The notes: a model not told the origin generated them from the sequence alone. A stretch of DNA of 5,740 bases from an uncultured Chloroflexota bacterium (GCA_902795255.1 CADBKS010000186.1:1-5740), one strand, 5' to 3'; positions 1 through 5,410 are shown, counted from the first letter of the stretch. Numbers and translations are program-made.

Positions 1-381
1 ACGCGTATCATCAAAGATTCGGACAAACATCGTCATTTTCGTATTACGCTCTTCTTTCGCCTTTTCATACGTCGTTTTTAACATGCTAGATGTGCTTAAC
101 AGATTTTCATCAGCGAGTAATGTCAGATCTTCTTCATAAGGTGTCGCTCCTTCGCCCTGATAGACATCTAAAGACGTGAGAATCCGATTCATTAATTCAT
201 AACGTTTCTGCAAACGTTTTAATGTCTCTTCTTCCTGTTTGATTTGCGCACGCAATCGCTGACGGCTTTGCGCGTAATCCTGCGGTTTAATCTCATCCTC
301 ACTTAATGGCGTTTTCCCGGGCCATTTCTCCCGCAAGGTATTGACAATTGTTTCTTTCTTTGCTTCAAGGCGCCCTGTCTT
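1..381 (-). CDS. Unknown charged, probably coiled-coil protein, both ends missing
   Basis: The minus strand is open without a stop from about position 381 to the left edge. I do not recognise the family. The translation is highly charged and helix-prone: after a segment reading ETIVNTLREKWPGKTPLS there is a run rich in Lys, Arg, Gln and Glu (SRQRLRAQIKQEEETLKRLQ) with hydrophobic spacing that suggests a coiled coil. It continues through YEEDLTLLADENLL to a KEERNTKMTMFVRIF segment at the edge. The coding sense is supported by codon use (TTA, AAA, GAA and CGT common) and about 42% GC in bases 1-360, clearly lower than the roughly 60% just to the right. Its N-terminal side is lost at about 361-385, where an opposed permease fragment begins; the same frame stays open further right, but only as the antisense of conserved permease codons. 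The C-terminus lies outside the window. Foreign or chimeric origin is likely. Confidence 0.55.
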
Positions 382-759
382 CTTTTCTTCCTGCGCAACG
401 CGTTCAAGCAGGTCCCGCAGGAACTGGTCGAAGCGGCCCGTCTGGACGGCGCGAGTGAATTTTCGGTGATCTTCCGGGTCATGCTGCCGGCCGTGAAGCC
501 GTTCATGATCACGCAGATCATGCTTTCCTTCATTTCCAAATGGAACGGTTACTTCTGGCTCCAGACGCTGACCACGAACGACAATATCCGTACCCTGCCG
601 CTGGCTATGAACCGTCTGACGGGACTCGCGGAAGACCTGATCTCCCGCTGGGACCTGACGATGGCCGGCAACGTGATGATCATGGCCCCGCTGCTGATCC
701 TCTACATCTTCGCCAACCGCCAGATCAAAGTAGCCTTTATCGGAAACGGGATCAAGTAA
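382..759 (+). CDS. Sugar ABC transporter permease, C-terminal fragment (MalG-like, CUT1 type)
   Basis: Inner-membrane subunit of a binding-protein-dependent sugar importer. Only about 125 C-terminal residues remain of a family that usually has about 270-300. The reading frame shows FFLRNAFKQVPQELVEAARL, leading into the cytoplasmic EAA loop that docks on the ATPase: EAARLDG followed nine residues later by VMLP, matching EAA-x3-G-x9-I-x-LP with Val in place of Ile. Two membrane segments follow (VKPFMITQIMLSFISKW and NVMIMAPLLILYIFANRQ), separated by the typical IRTLPLAMNRL stretch, and the protein ends in IKVAFIGNGIK. The GTG at 466 is a possible start for a shorter frame but lies inside the EAA loop, so it is not a real start. 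The 5' part is missing and replaced at about 361-385 by an unrelated opposed gene, so no start can be given. Substrate unknown. It is unlikely to be functional as it stands. Confidence 0.85.
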   Translation, partial: LFFLRNAFKQVPQELVEAARLDGASEFSVIFRVMLPAVKPFMITQIMLSFISKWNGYFWLQTLTTNDNIRTLPLAMNRLTGLAEDLISRWDLTMAGNVMIMAPLLILYIFANRQIKVAFIGNGIK

Positions 760-769
760 AATCGGAATT

Positions 770-788
770 CGGAAAGCGGAATTCGGAA
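770..788 (+). repeat. Left inverted repeat of the four-helix-bundle cassette
   Basis: The 19-nt sequence CGGAAAGCGGAATTCGGAA matches the reverse complement of 1162-1180 at 18 of 19 positions; the inner 13 nt (GCGGAATTCGGAA, 776-788) are identical. A further GGAATTC copy sits at 764-770, so the left end is itself a short tandem of CGGAATTC units. The repeat runs to within two bases of the GTG start of the enclosed gene. Confidence 0.8.
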
Positions 789-790
789 TC

Positions 791-1150
791 GTGGCAAAGG
801 ATAATCCTGTTGCGGAGAAAAGCAAGGCTTTTGCTTTGCGCATCATCAGGCTGTATCGATACCTGCGTGAACAAAAGCATGAGTTTGTCATGTCCAGACA
901 GCTTCTCCGAAGCGGGACCAGTATCGGAGCCAATATCCGCGAAAGCCTGCGGGGACAATCGAAAGCGGATTTTTATTCAAAGCTGAATATTGCCCTGAAG
1001 GAGGCGGAAGAAACAGCATATTGGCTTGAGCTTTTACACGAGAGCGGATATCTGCCTGAAGAAGGTTTTGCCAGTATTTATGCCGATGTTGAAGAAGTCA
1101 TCAGGCTTCTTGTTTCGATTACCAAAATACAGAAAACGGATGCGGAATAG
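791..1150 (+). CDS. Four-helix-bundle protein, 23S rRNA intervening-sequence (IVS/S23) family
   Basis: A 119-residue protein of the family found inside 23S rRNA intervening sequences and elsewhere in genomes (PF05635-like, related to the Avd protein of diversity-generating retroelements). Its molecular role is not settled; Avd-type relatives form pentameric barrels that bind nucleic acid. The signature is clear: NPVAEKSKAFALRIIRLYRY (residues 5-24, helix 1), the conserved LLRSGTSIGANIRES turn and helix 2 (38-52), GQSKADFYSKLNIALKEAEE (55-74) and TAYWLELLHESGYL (75-88), followed by a fourth helix to residue 119. Length matches the family. The start is GTG 791, chosen because family members begin just before the xxAEKS segment and no ATG lies upstream in frame; the ribosome binding site is poor. 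Inverted repeats immediately flank both ends. Expression may depend on upstream transcription. Confidence 0.9.
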   Translation: MAKDNPVAEKSKAFALRIIRLYRYLREQKHEFVMSRQLLRSGTSIGANIRESLRGQSKADFYSKLNIALKEAEETAYWLELLHESGYLPEEGFASIYADVEEVIRLLVSITKIQKTDAE

Positions 1151-1161
1151 GAAATTCCGAT

Positions 1162-1180
1162 TTCCGAATTCCGCATTCCG
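1162..1180 (-). repeat. Right inverted repeat of the four-helix-bundle cassette
   Basis: On the plus strand this reads TTCCGAATTCCGCATTCCG, complementary to 770-788 with one mismatch. It lies 11 nt after the stop codon of the enclosed gene. Related TTCCG units extend from 1155. Together with the left copy it could form a long stem in the transcript, closing the gene in a loop. Confidence 0.8.
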
Positions 1181-1189
1181 CATTTGAAC

Positions 1190-1195
1190 AGGAGA
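1190..1195 (+). promoter_or_regulatory. Ribosome binding site fixing the start at ATG 1199
   Basis: AGGAGA lies 3 nt before ATG 1199. It sits downstream of an in-frame TTG at 1184 and so argues for ATG 1199, removing five residues from the longest possible frame. Confidence 0.65.
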
Positions 1196-1198
1196 ACC

Positions 1199-1576
1199 AT
1201 GACCATTGACCATTCCGGACTGAATGAGGATCTGGCGCTGAAATTTGATAAGGAGACGAATGATCAGGCGCGGATATCCTCTGCGATCGGATATCTGTTT
1301 TTTTTCGTGCCGCTGATCATGCACCCGGAGAGCAAATTCGCACGCTACCACTGCAACCAGGGGCTGATCCTGCTGATCCTGCAGACGCTGGGCGGTGTGG
1401 GGCTTGCGGCTGTTCCGAAGGTTGGCCCGTTCCTGTCCCTTGCGCTGACTTTCTTCTGCCTGGTCTGCATGGTCCGCGGGATCATCCTGGCGCTGCAGGG
1501 CAAGGCGAAGCGGATCCCGCTTTTCGGAAAGCTGGTCATCGTCGAGTTCGATTATATGTATTCGACCGAACTGTGA
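1199..1576 (+). CDS. Small integral membrane protein, DUF4870/Tic20-like
   Basis: A 125-residue protein with a polar N-terminus (1-25) and about three membrane segments: ISSAIGYLFFFVPLIM (26-41), QGLILLILQTLGGVGLAAV (54-72) and GPFLSLALTFFCLVCMVRGI (76-95). The cytoplasmic tail is basic (QGKAKRIPLFGK, 100-111), then acidic and aromatic. The segment after helix 1, KFARYHCNQGLILLI (46-60), resembles the FARFHANQGL signature of DUF4870/Tic20-like proteins, whose function in bacteria is unknown. Start at ATG 1199 is supported by AGGAGA. It follows the IVS-type cassette by 48 nt and has no promoter of its own that I can see, so it may once have been read from the transporter operon. No terminator follows it before the tRNA promoter at 1616. 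Family call is from recollection of the motif and topology. Confidence 0.75.
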   Translation: MTIDHSGLNEDLALKFDKETNDQARISSAIGYLFFFVPLIMHPESKFARYHCNQGLILLILQTLGGVGLAAVPKVGPFLSLALTFFCLVCMVRGIILALQGKAKRIPLFGKLVIVEFDYMYSTEL

Positions 1577-1615
1577 TGAATTGACGAATTGCAGTCATGA
1601 AAATGATGAAAATTA

Positions 1616-1644
1616 TTGACAACACGGGCGGTCAGTGCTAAGAT
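1616..1644 (+). promoter_or_regulatory. Strong sigma-70/sigma-A promoter of tRNA-Lys
   Basis: A perfect -35 TTGACA (1616-1621), a 17-nt spacer and -10 TAAGAT (1639-1644), one mismatch from TATAAT, preceded by TG at 1636-1637 as in an extended -10. The expected start of transcription is around 1651, about 11 nt before the mature tRNA 5' end. This is the best promoter in the window. Confidence 0.85.
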
Positions 1645-1661
1645 AAACTTCGTTGTGTGAT

Positions 1662-1733
1662 GGGCGCGTAGCTCAACGGCAGAGCAGTGGCCTTTTAAGC
1701 CATTTGTTGAGGGTTCGAATCCCTCCGCGCTCA
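1662..1733 (+). tRNA. tRNA-Lys (anticodon UUU)
   Basis: A complete 72-nt cloverleaf. Acceptor GGGCGCG (1662-1668) pairs with CGCGCTC (1726-1732), including one G-U at the second pair. D arm is GCTC/GAGC (1671-1674 with 1682-1685) with GG at 1678-1679. The anticodon stem GTGGC/GCCAT (1687-1691, 1699-1703) carries the loop CTTTTAA, with anticodon TTT at 1694-1696. The variable loop is TTGTT, and the T arm GAGGG/CCCTC holds TTCGAAT. Discriminator is A1733, the expected lysine identity base; A15-U48 Levitt pairing (1676-1708) is possible. CCA is not encoded. It reads AAA and probably AAG codons and is charged by the LysRS encoded downstream. It stands alone between its own promoter and terminator. 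Confidence 0.96.
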
Positions 1734-1742
1734 CAAACAATT

Positions 1743-1773
1743 TACTCTCTTCGAAAGAAGAGGGTATTTTTTT
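1743..1773 (+). terminator. Intrinsic terminator after tRNA-Lys
   Basis: A 10-bp stem (1743-1752 with 1757-1766, one G-U pair) closed by a GAAA tetraloop and followed directly by seven T residues (1767-1773). It starts 9 nt after the tRNA. It also separates the tRNA promoter from greA, which has no convincing promoter in the 30 nt before its ribosome binding site, so leakage here may feed greA. Confidence 0.92.
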
Positions 1774-1802
1774 CATCTAAAGCTATTATCTCTGTTTTGT
1801 TT

Positions 1803-1810
1803 GAGGAGGT
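1803..1810 (+). promoter_or_regulatory. Strong ribosome binding site of greA
   Basis: GAGGAGGT lies 4 nt before ATG 1815. It fixes the greA start and rules out the longer in-frame extension that would run back through the tRNA gene. Confidence 0.88.
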
Positions 1811-1814
1811 GTTT

Positions 1815-2285
1815 ATGGCTGATACGATCCTTACCCGGGAAGGTTACAACAAGATCGAAGCGGAGCTGGACTACCTGCGCAATGTCAAGCGGGTGGAAGT
1901 TTCCGAGCGTCTGCACAGCGCGATCGAAGGCGGCGGTGACGACCTGCTGGAAAACGCGGAGCTGGAAGCGGCCAGAAACGAACAGGCTTTCGTGGAAGGC
2001 CGGATCGATGACCTTGCTTATCTTCTCTCTAATGCCAAAGTCGTGGATGAACCCGTCCGCTCCGGTGAAGTCGGCGTCGGTTCCACGGTCATCATTCATG
2101 AGGACGGCGAGGATGAGCCGGAGACCTACATGATCGTCGGTGCGCCGGAAGTGAACCTGATGGAAAACAAGATCTCGAACGAATCTCCGATCGGCAAAGC
2201 CGTGATGGGCCGCCACGCGGGGGAGACTGTGGAAGTAGAAGCTCCTGCCGGTTCTTATACGATCAAAATCCTGGAAGTGAAATAA
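1815..2285 (+). CDS. greA: Transcription elongation factor GreA
   Basis: A 156-residue GreA (family usually about 158). It enters the secondary channel of RNA polymerase and stimulates cleavage of backtracked transcripts by positioning metal ions at the active site. Domains in order: N-terminal antiparallel coiled coil (about 1-80) with tip DDLLENAELEAARNEQ, then a C-terminal FKBP-like domain with NLMENKISNESPIGKAVMG and the ending EVEAPAGSYTIKILEVK. The catalytic acidic pair of E. coli D41/E44 corresponds to D43 and E46. The tip differs from the common GDLSENAEY: it reads GGGDDLLENAEL, apparently two residues longer than E. coli, with Leu in place of the Ser/Lys and of the Tyr. Start ATG 1815 is set by GAGGAGG. 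It lies just after the tRNA-Lys terminator; transcription may come from read-through or a weak TATTAT at 1784-1789 that lacks a -35. Ends facing a HAD phosphatase gene. Confidence 0.95.
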   Translation: MADTILTREGYNKIEAELDYLRNVKRVEVSERLHSAIEGGGDDLLENAELEAARNEQAFVEGRIDDLAYLLSNAKVVDEPVRSGEVGVGSTVIIHEDGEDEPETYMIVGAPEVNLMENKISNESPIGKAVMGRHAGETVEVEAPAGSYTIKILEVK

Positions 2286-2287
2286 TT

Positions 2288-2315
2288 CATACGCGCACGA
2301 TCTCGTGCGCGTATG
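2288..2315. terminator. Perfect GC-rich palindrome after greA, possible two-way terminator
   Basis: Arms CATACGCGCACGA (2288-2300) and TCGTGCGCGTATG (2303-2315) are exact inverted copies around two bases; as RNA this gives a 12-bp stem with an ATCT loop. It starts 3 nt after the greA stop codon. There is no proper T-run on the plus side (TTCAACATT); on the minus side AATTATTTC follows. It may terminate both converging genes weakly, protect the greA 3' end, or be a protein-binding site. Confidence 0.6.
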
Positions 2316-2338
2316 TTCAACATTGGCTGAGCAAATCC

Positions 2339-2364
2339 GCTGCTCCGGTATCCGGGCAGCTTTT
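2339..2364 (+). terminator. Second hairpin with short T-run downstream of greA
   Basis: GCTGC and CCGG (2339-2343, 2345-2348) pair with CCGG and GCAGC (2352-2355, 2356-2360) around a TAT loop, with one bulged T, followed by TTTT (2361-2364). This is a plausible plus-strand intrinsic terminator behind the palindrome. It ends 16 nt before the stop codon of the opposed HAD gene. Confidence 0.6.
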
Positions 2365-2379
2365 GTCGGTTAAGCTGTA

Positions 2380-3159
2380 TCAGCCGAAAAGATTCAGCGC
2401 TTCGCAGGCTTTGTAAATGCCGTCATCGGCAACATCGGCAGTAACAAAGTCCGCAAGTTCCTTGAGCTCCGGTATGGCGTTCCCCATGGCGACTTTGGTC
2501 CATGGGCCGCGGAACATGGAAAGATCATTGCGGGAATCTCCGAAAACGACCGCGTCTGCCGGATCCGCGTTCAGCTGTTCCATGACCCTGCTGATCCCGT
2601 ATGCCTTGTCTGACGGTTCAATGAAGATATATTCCCGGTGGTAACGTCCCCAGGGCAAATCTCCGAGCGCCGTGAACTGTTCTTCCTGTCCGGGAAGACA
2701 GGCGATATACATTTTATAGATCGCTTCAAAGCTCCGCGGGTCCAGCCCGGGTTGTACGGCTGTTTTCATATACACATCGTGTGTGGCGGCTTCAAAACGT
2801 TTGTCCGGGACCAGACGGGTCACGGAGTTGTCCGGCTGGATCCCCCACGGAAAACCTTTGCGCTCACATTCATCGATCAGGCGGAGGATCTTTTCTTTCG
2901 GAAGGGGCCGGATCCCGAGGAGTTTGCCCCCGAGTGTGATGCCGTAACCGCCGTCGCTGACCATGTTTTCAAAACCGAGCCGGTGCATATATCCGGAAGC
3001 CATCGCTTCTGACCGGCCGGTGCAGATGCACAGAAAATGACCGGCGGTCCGCAGTTTTTCCAGTGCCTGCGCAGCGGACTCCGGAACGTAGCCGCGGCCG
3101 TAACCGCCCGCGACAAGTGTTCCGTCGATATCAAAGAAAAGATAGTGTTTTTTCGTCAT
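2380..3159 (-). CDS. HAD-superfamily phosphatase, Cof-type (HAD-IIB)
   Basis: A 259-residue cytoplasmic Mg-dependent hydrolase, expected to remove phosphate from small metabolites such as sugar phosphates or flavin precursors; the substrate cannot be told from sequence. All four HAD motifs are present: I, FFDIDGTL with nucleophile D10 and acid/base D12; II, CTGRS with T47; III, K185 in PSDKAYGIS; IV, GDSRND (207-212) with D208 and D212. The large insert between motifs II and III, about 50-180, is the C2B cap of the Cof group. The end reads VAMGNAIPELKELADFVTADVADDGIYKAC, typical of this group. Length is normal. The start at 3159 (ATG) places the DIDGT motif ten residues in, as usual; the ribosome binding site is weak (AAAGAGAT). 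It lies opposed between greA and lysS, converging with the first and diverging from the second. Probably a housekeeping enzyme with no direct link to translation. Confidence 0.92.
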   Translation of the reverse strand: MTKKHYLFFDIDGTLVAGGYGRGYVPESAAQALEKLRTAGHFLCICTGRSEAMASGYMHRLGFENMVSDGGYGITLGGKLLGIRPLPKEKILRLIDECERKGFPWGIQPDNSVTRLVPDKRFEAATHDVYMKTAVQPGLDPRSFEAIYKMYIACLPGQEEQFTALGDLPWGRYHREYIFIEPSDKAYGISRVMEQLNADPADAVVFGDSRNDLSMFRGPWTKVAMGNAIPELKELADFVTADVADDGIYKACEALNLFG

Positions 3160-3236
3160 TAGGATCTCTTTCGCTGCGCCCTGAAGCGCCGGTTGGGGTA
3201 TCGGATGGCTGCCGTGTGTTTCGTTATCGCAGTTGA

Positions 3237-3242
3237 ATTATA
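3237..3242 (-). promoter_or_regulatory. Possible -10 element for the HAD gene
   Basis: The minus strand reads TATAAT here, 77 nt upstream of the HAD start. No good -35 is found at 16-18 nt, so support rests on the -10 match alone. Confidence 0.4.
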
Positions 3243-3317
3243 CCCGAACCGGAAATTCCCGCCGGGCACGTATTCACAAATCGTCACACGCACCGTATTT
3301 TTTCGGGTCCACTGATA

Positions 3318-3323
3318 TATAAT
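3318..3323 (+). promoter_or_regulatory. Possible -10 element for lysS
   Basis: A perfect TATAAT 45 nt before the lysS start. The -35 region is poor (GTATTT at 17 nt). A TG at 3313-3314 would make the overlapping TATATA (3316-3321) an extended -10. No T-box leader or other riboswitch is visible between it and lysS. Confidence 0.5.
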
Positions 3324-3357
3324 TATCGGGTGACTATTTGTCGATCATGATTATCGG
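3322..3357 (+). repeat. Direct repeat ATTATCGG in the lysS leader
   Basis: ATTATCGG occurs at 3322-3329, overlapping the -10 element, and again at 3350-3357, overlapping the start of the GGAAGGTG ribosome binding site (3356-3363). The spacing is 28 nt. It might be a regulator site or chance. Confidence 0.35.
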
Positions 3358-3368
3358 AAGGTGTATCC

Positions 3369-5327
3369 ATGGAACTGAACGAACTTGAAAAATTTCGGGT
3401 CGAAAAGATCAACAAACTGAAGAGCCTGAATATTGATCCATATCCGACCCGGTCTTACGTAAACAGTACGATCCGCAAAGCCTGCGAAGCATTTGAAGCT
3501 GCCGAAGCCAAAGGTGAGACGGATAACACAGAATATATCATCGCCGGGCGTATGCGCAGCCTGCGCGTGATGGGCAAGCTTGCCTTCACCCACATTGAGG
3601 ATTCCACCGGCCGTATCCAGCTGTTTATGCGGGTCAACGAAATGGGCGATAAGCTGCAGTTCTTCAAGGAGTATTTCGACCTCGGGGATTTCGTCGAAGC
3701 CAAAGGTACACTGATGCGCACCAAATCCGGTGAGCTTTCCCTGCTGACCGAAGATATCCGCATGCTTGCCAAAGCGGTCTCACCGCTGCCGGCTGCCAAG
3801 GATGAGGTCGTCAACGGAGAGGTCGTCAGCCATACCGGGCTGAATGATCCGGAACTGCGCTACCGCCAGCGCTATGCCGACCTGGTCGTCAATCCGGGCG
3901 TCAAGGATATCTTCCGCACCCGCGCGAAGATCGTCAGCGCGATCCGCAGCTTCCTGGATTCCAACGACTTTCTGGAAGTCGAGACCCCGGTCCTGCAGCC
4001 GATCTACGGCGGTGCGGCAGCCCGTCCTTTTGTGACCCATCACAACCAGCTGCATCAGGACCTGTTCCTGCGCATTTCCTTTGAGCTTTATCTGAAGCGC
4101 CTGCTGGTCGGCGGTCTGGACCGTGTTTATGAGATCGGCCGCGACTTCCGCAATGAGGGCGTTTCCTACAAACACAATCCGGAATTCACCCAGGTCGAAT
4201 TCTACTGCGCGTATTTCGACTATCTCAAGGTCATGGATTTCGTCGAAAAGATGCTGCGCTACACGGCTGAAAAAGCACTCGGTACGACCAAATTCACCTA
4301 CAACGGGATCGAGATCGATTTCGCGAAACCCTGGAACCGTGTCAACATGCGCCAGGGGATCATTGACACCGCCGGGATCGATATCGCGGCCTATCCGACG
4401 ACCGAAAGCCTGGCCGAAGTCATGAAGGAAAAGGGCATCCAGTTTAAACCGGGCACTCCGCGCGGCAAGCTGATCGACCAGCTGGTCGGTGATTTCCTCG
4501 AACCGACCTTTGTGCAGCCGACTTTCCTGTATGACTATCCGTGGGAGATCTCTCCGCTGGCAAAACGCAAGCCGGATGATCCGACGACGACTGAACGCTT
4601 CGAAGGTTTTGTGGCAGGTATGGAACTGTGCAACGCTTTCACGGAGCTGAATGACCCGATCGATCAGGAGATCCGCTTCCTTGAAATGGGCCGCTCCTAT
4701 GACAAGGATGATGATGAAAACAATCCGATCGATGAGGACTACCTGCGCGCCATGCGCTACGGGATGCCTCCGTGCGGCGGGTTCGGTATGGGGATCGACC
4801 GCCTGACCATGCTGCTCACGGACAGCAGCACGATCCGTGAAGTTCTGCTCTTCCCGCACCTGCGTGACCGCGGAAACGGGGATAATCCTGCTGAAGACGG
4901 CACCGCTGCGGAAGCTCAGACGCAAACAGCCGAAGCGGCTCCGGAAAAGATCGATTTCTCCAATGTCGAGATCGAACCGCTCTTCCGGGACCTGGTGGAC
5001 TTTGATACCTTCAGCAAGTCGGATTTCCGGGCTGTAAAGGTCAAGGACTGCGTGGCTGTCCCGAAGAGCAAGAAACTGCTGAAATTCACACTGGATGACG
5101 GTACGGGCAATGACCGCACGATCCTGAGCGGGATCCATGCGTATTATGAACCGGAAACGCTGATCGGAAAGACGCTGATCGCCATCGTCAACCTGCCTCC
5201 GCGTGCAATGATGGGCGTGGAATCCTGCGGGATGCTGCTTTCCGCGCTGCATAAGGAAAACGGTGAGGAAAAACTGCAGCTGCTGATGGTCGACCCGCAC
5301 ATCCCTGCCGGGGCAAAACTTTACTGA
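3369..5327 (+). CDS. lysS: Lysyl-tRNA synthetase, class II, with C-terminal Trbp111-like tRNA-binding domain
   Basis: A 652-residue cytoplasmic enzyme that joins lysine to tRNA-Lys using ATP; ordinary bacterial class II LysRS has about 490-510 residues. Residues about 55-145 form the anticodon-binding OB fold (IIAGRMRSLRVMGKLAFTHI). The catalytic core follows: motif 1 region ETPVLQPIYGGAAARPF from E205; motif 2 RDFRNEG from R258 with KHNPEFTQVEFY; the lysine-pocket stretch MELCNAFTELNDPIDQ; motif 3 GGFGMGIDR (470-478), with the core ending near LLFPHLRDR. An Ala/Glu/Gln-rich linker (about 500-535) then leads to an added domain (about 546-652) of the MetRS C-terminal/Trbp111 type, with FSKSDFRAVKV, VPKSKKLLKFTLDDG, ILSGIHAYY, NLPPRAMMGVESCGMLLSA and PHIPAGAKLY. 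That domain binds tRNA without strong sequence preference and often dimerises. Start ATG 3369 has GGAAGGTG 5 nt upstream. Diverges from the HAD gene; followed by a hairpin. Confidence 0.97.
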   Translation: MELNELEKFRVEKINKLKSLNIDPYPTRSYVNSTIRKACEAFEAAEAKGETDNTEYIIAGRMRSLRVMGKLAFTHIEDSTGRIQLFMRVNEMGDKLQFFKEYFDLGDFVEAKGTLMRTKSGELSLLTEDIRMLAKAVSPLPAAKDEVVNGEVVSHTGLNDPELRYRQRYADLVVNPGVKDIFRTRAKIVSAIRSFLDSNDFLEVETPVLQPIYGGAAARPFVTHHNQLHQDLFLRISFELYLKRLLVGGLDRVYEIGRDFRNEGVSYKHNPEFTQVEFYCAYFDYLKVMDFVEKMLRYTAEKALGTTKFTYNGIEIDFAKPWNRVNMRQGIIDTAGIDIAAYPTTESLAEVMKEKGIQFKPGTPRGKLIDQLVGDFLEPTFVQPTFLYDYPWEISPLAKRKPDDPTTTERFEGFVAGMELCNAFTELNDPIDQEIRFLEMGRSYDKDDDENNPIDEDYLRAMRYGMPPCGGFGMGIDRLTMLLTDSSTIREVLLFPHLRDRGNGDNPAEDGTAAEAQTQTAEAAPEKIDFSNVEIEPLFRDLVDFDTFSKSDFRAVKVKDCVAVPKSKKLLKFTLDDGTGNDRTILSGIHAYYEPETLIGKTLIAIVNLPPRAMMGVESCGMLLSALHKENGEEKLQLLMVDPHIPAGAKLY

Positions 5328-5357
5328 TCCGGCTTGCTGGTTTTACATGTTGAAAGT

Positions 5358-5382
5358 TCAGAAGGCGCCATGCGCCTTCTGA
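5358..5382 (+). terminator. Hairpin after lysS, likely terminator
   Basis: A perfect 11-bp stem (5358-5368 with 5372-5382) around a CAT loop, 30 nt after the lysS stop codon. The following ATTGATTATAGGG is only partly T-rich, so termination may be incomplete and the next HAD gene could be read from lysS. Confidence 0.7.
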
Positions 5383-5410
5383 TTGATTATAGGGCTTTTC
5401 TCCGCAGGCA

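Larger units (their letters stand above)
761..1183 (+). mobile_element. Candidate IVS-type cassette with inverted-repeat ends
   Basis: A four-helix-bundle gene of the 23S rRNA intervening-sequence family fills this stretch almost completely and is flanked by GGAATTC/CGGAAT-rich inverted repeats. The left boundary begins two bases after the permease stop codon; the right one ends just before the ribosome binding site of the next gene. In 23S rRNA, IVS inserts of this family carry complementary ends that fold into a stem. Here the same organisation occurs between protein genes. There is no transposase, and I did not find a clean target-site duplication. Calling it mobile is inference. Confidence 0.35.

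Noticed and set aside
303..539. Minus-strand frame of 78 codons across the junction
   Set aside because: It is out of frame with both the left minus-strand gene and lies opposite the conserved EAA loop of the permease.
466..759. Complete small membrane protein starting at GTG 466
   Set aside because: The frame continues upstream with conserved permease residues and the start falls in the middle of the EAA loop, so it is a truncated permease.
1552..1776. Minus-strand small protein containing EGFEPSTNGLKGH
   Set aside because: This is the antisense translation of the tRNA, another known annotation artefact.
1653..1814. N-terminal extension of greA by 54 codons
   Set aside because: The extension translates the tRNA-Lys gene and its terminator (RVAQRQSSGLLSHL and similar strings are a familiar artefact of tRNA translation). 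The strong ribosome binding site at 1803 sets ATG 1815.
3160..3368. T-box or lysine riboswitch upstream of lysS
   Set aside because: The promoter-like -10 sits only 45 nt before the start codon, and no specifier loop, T-box motif or terminator/antiterminator pair is present.
3780..5300. A 506-codon open frame antisense to lysS
   Set aside because: It lies entirely opposite unmistakable LysRS codons, has a composition dominated by Arg, Asp, Val, Ile and Gln expected from the reverse of biased codons, and shows no recognisable domain.
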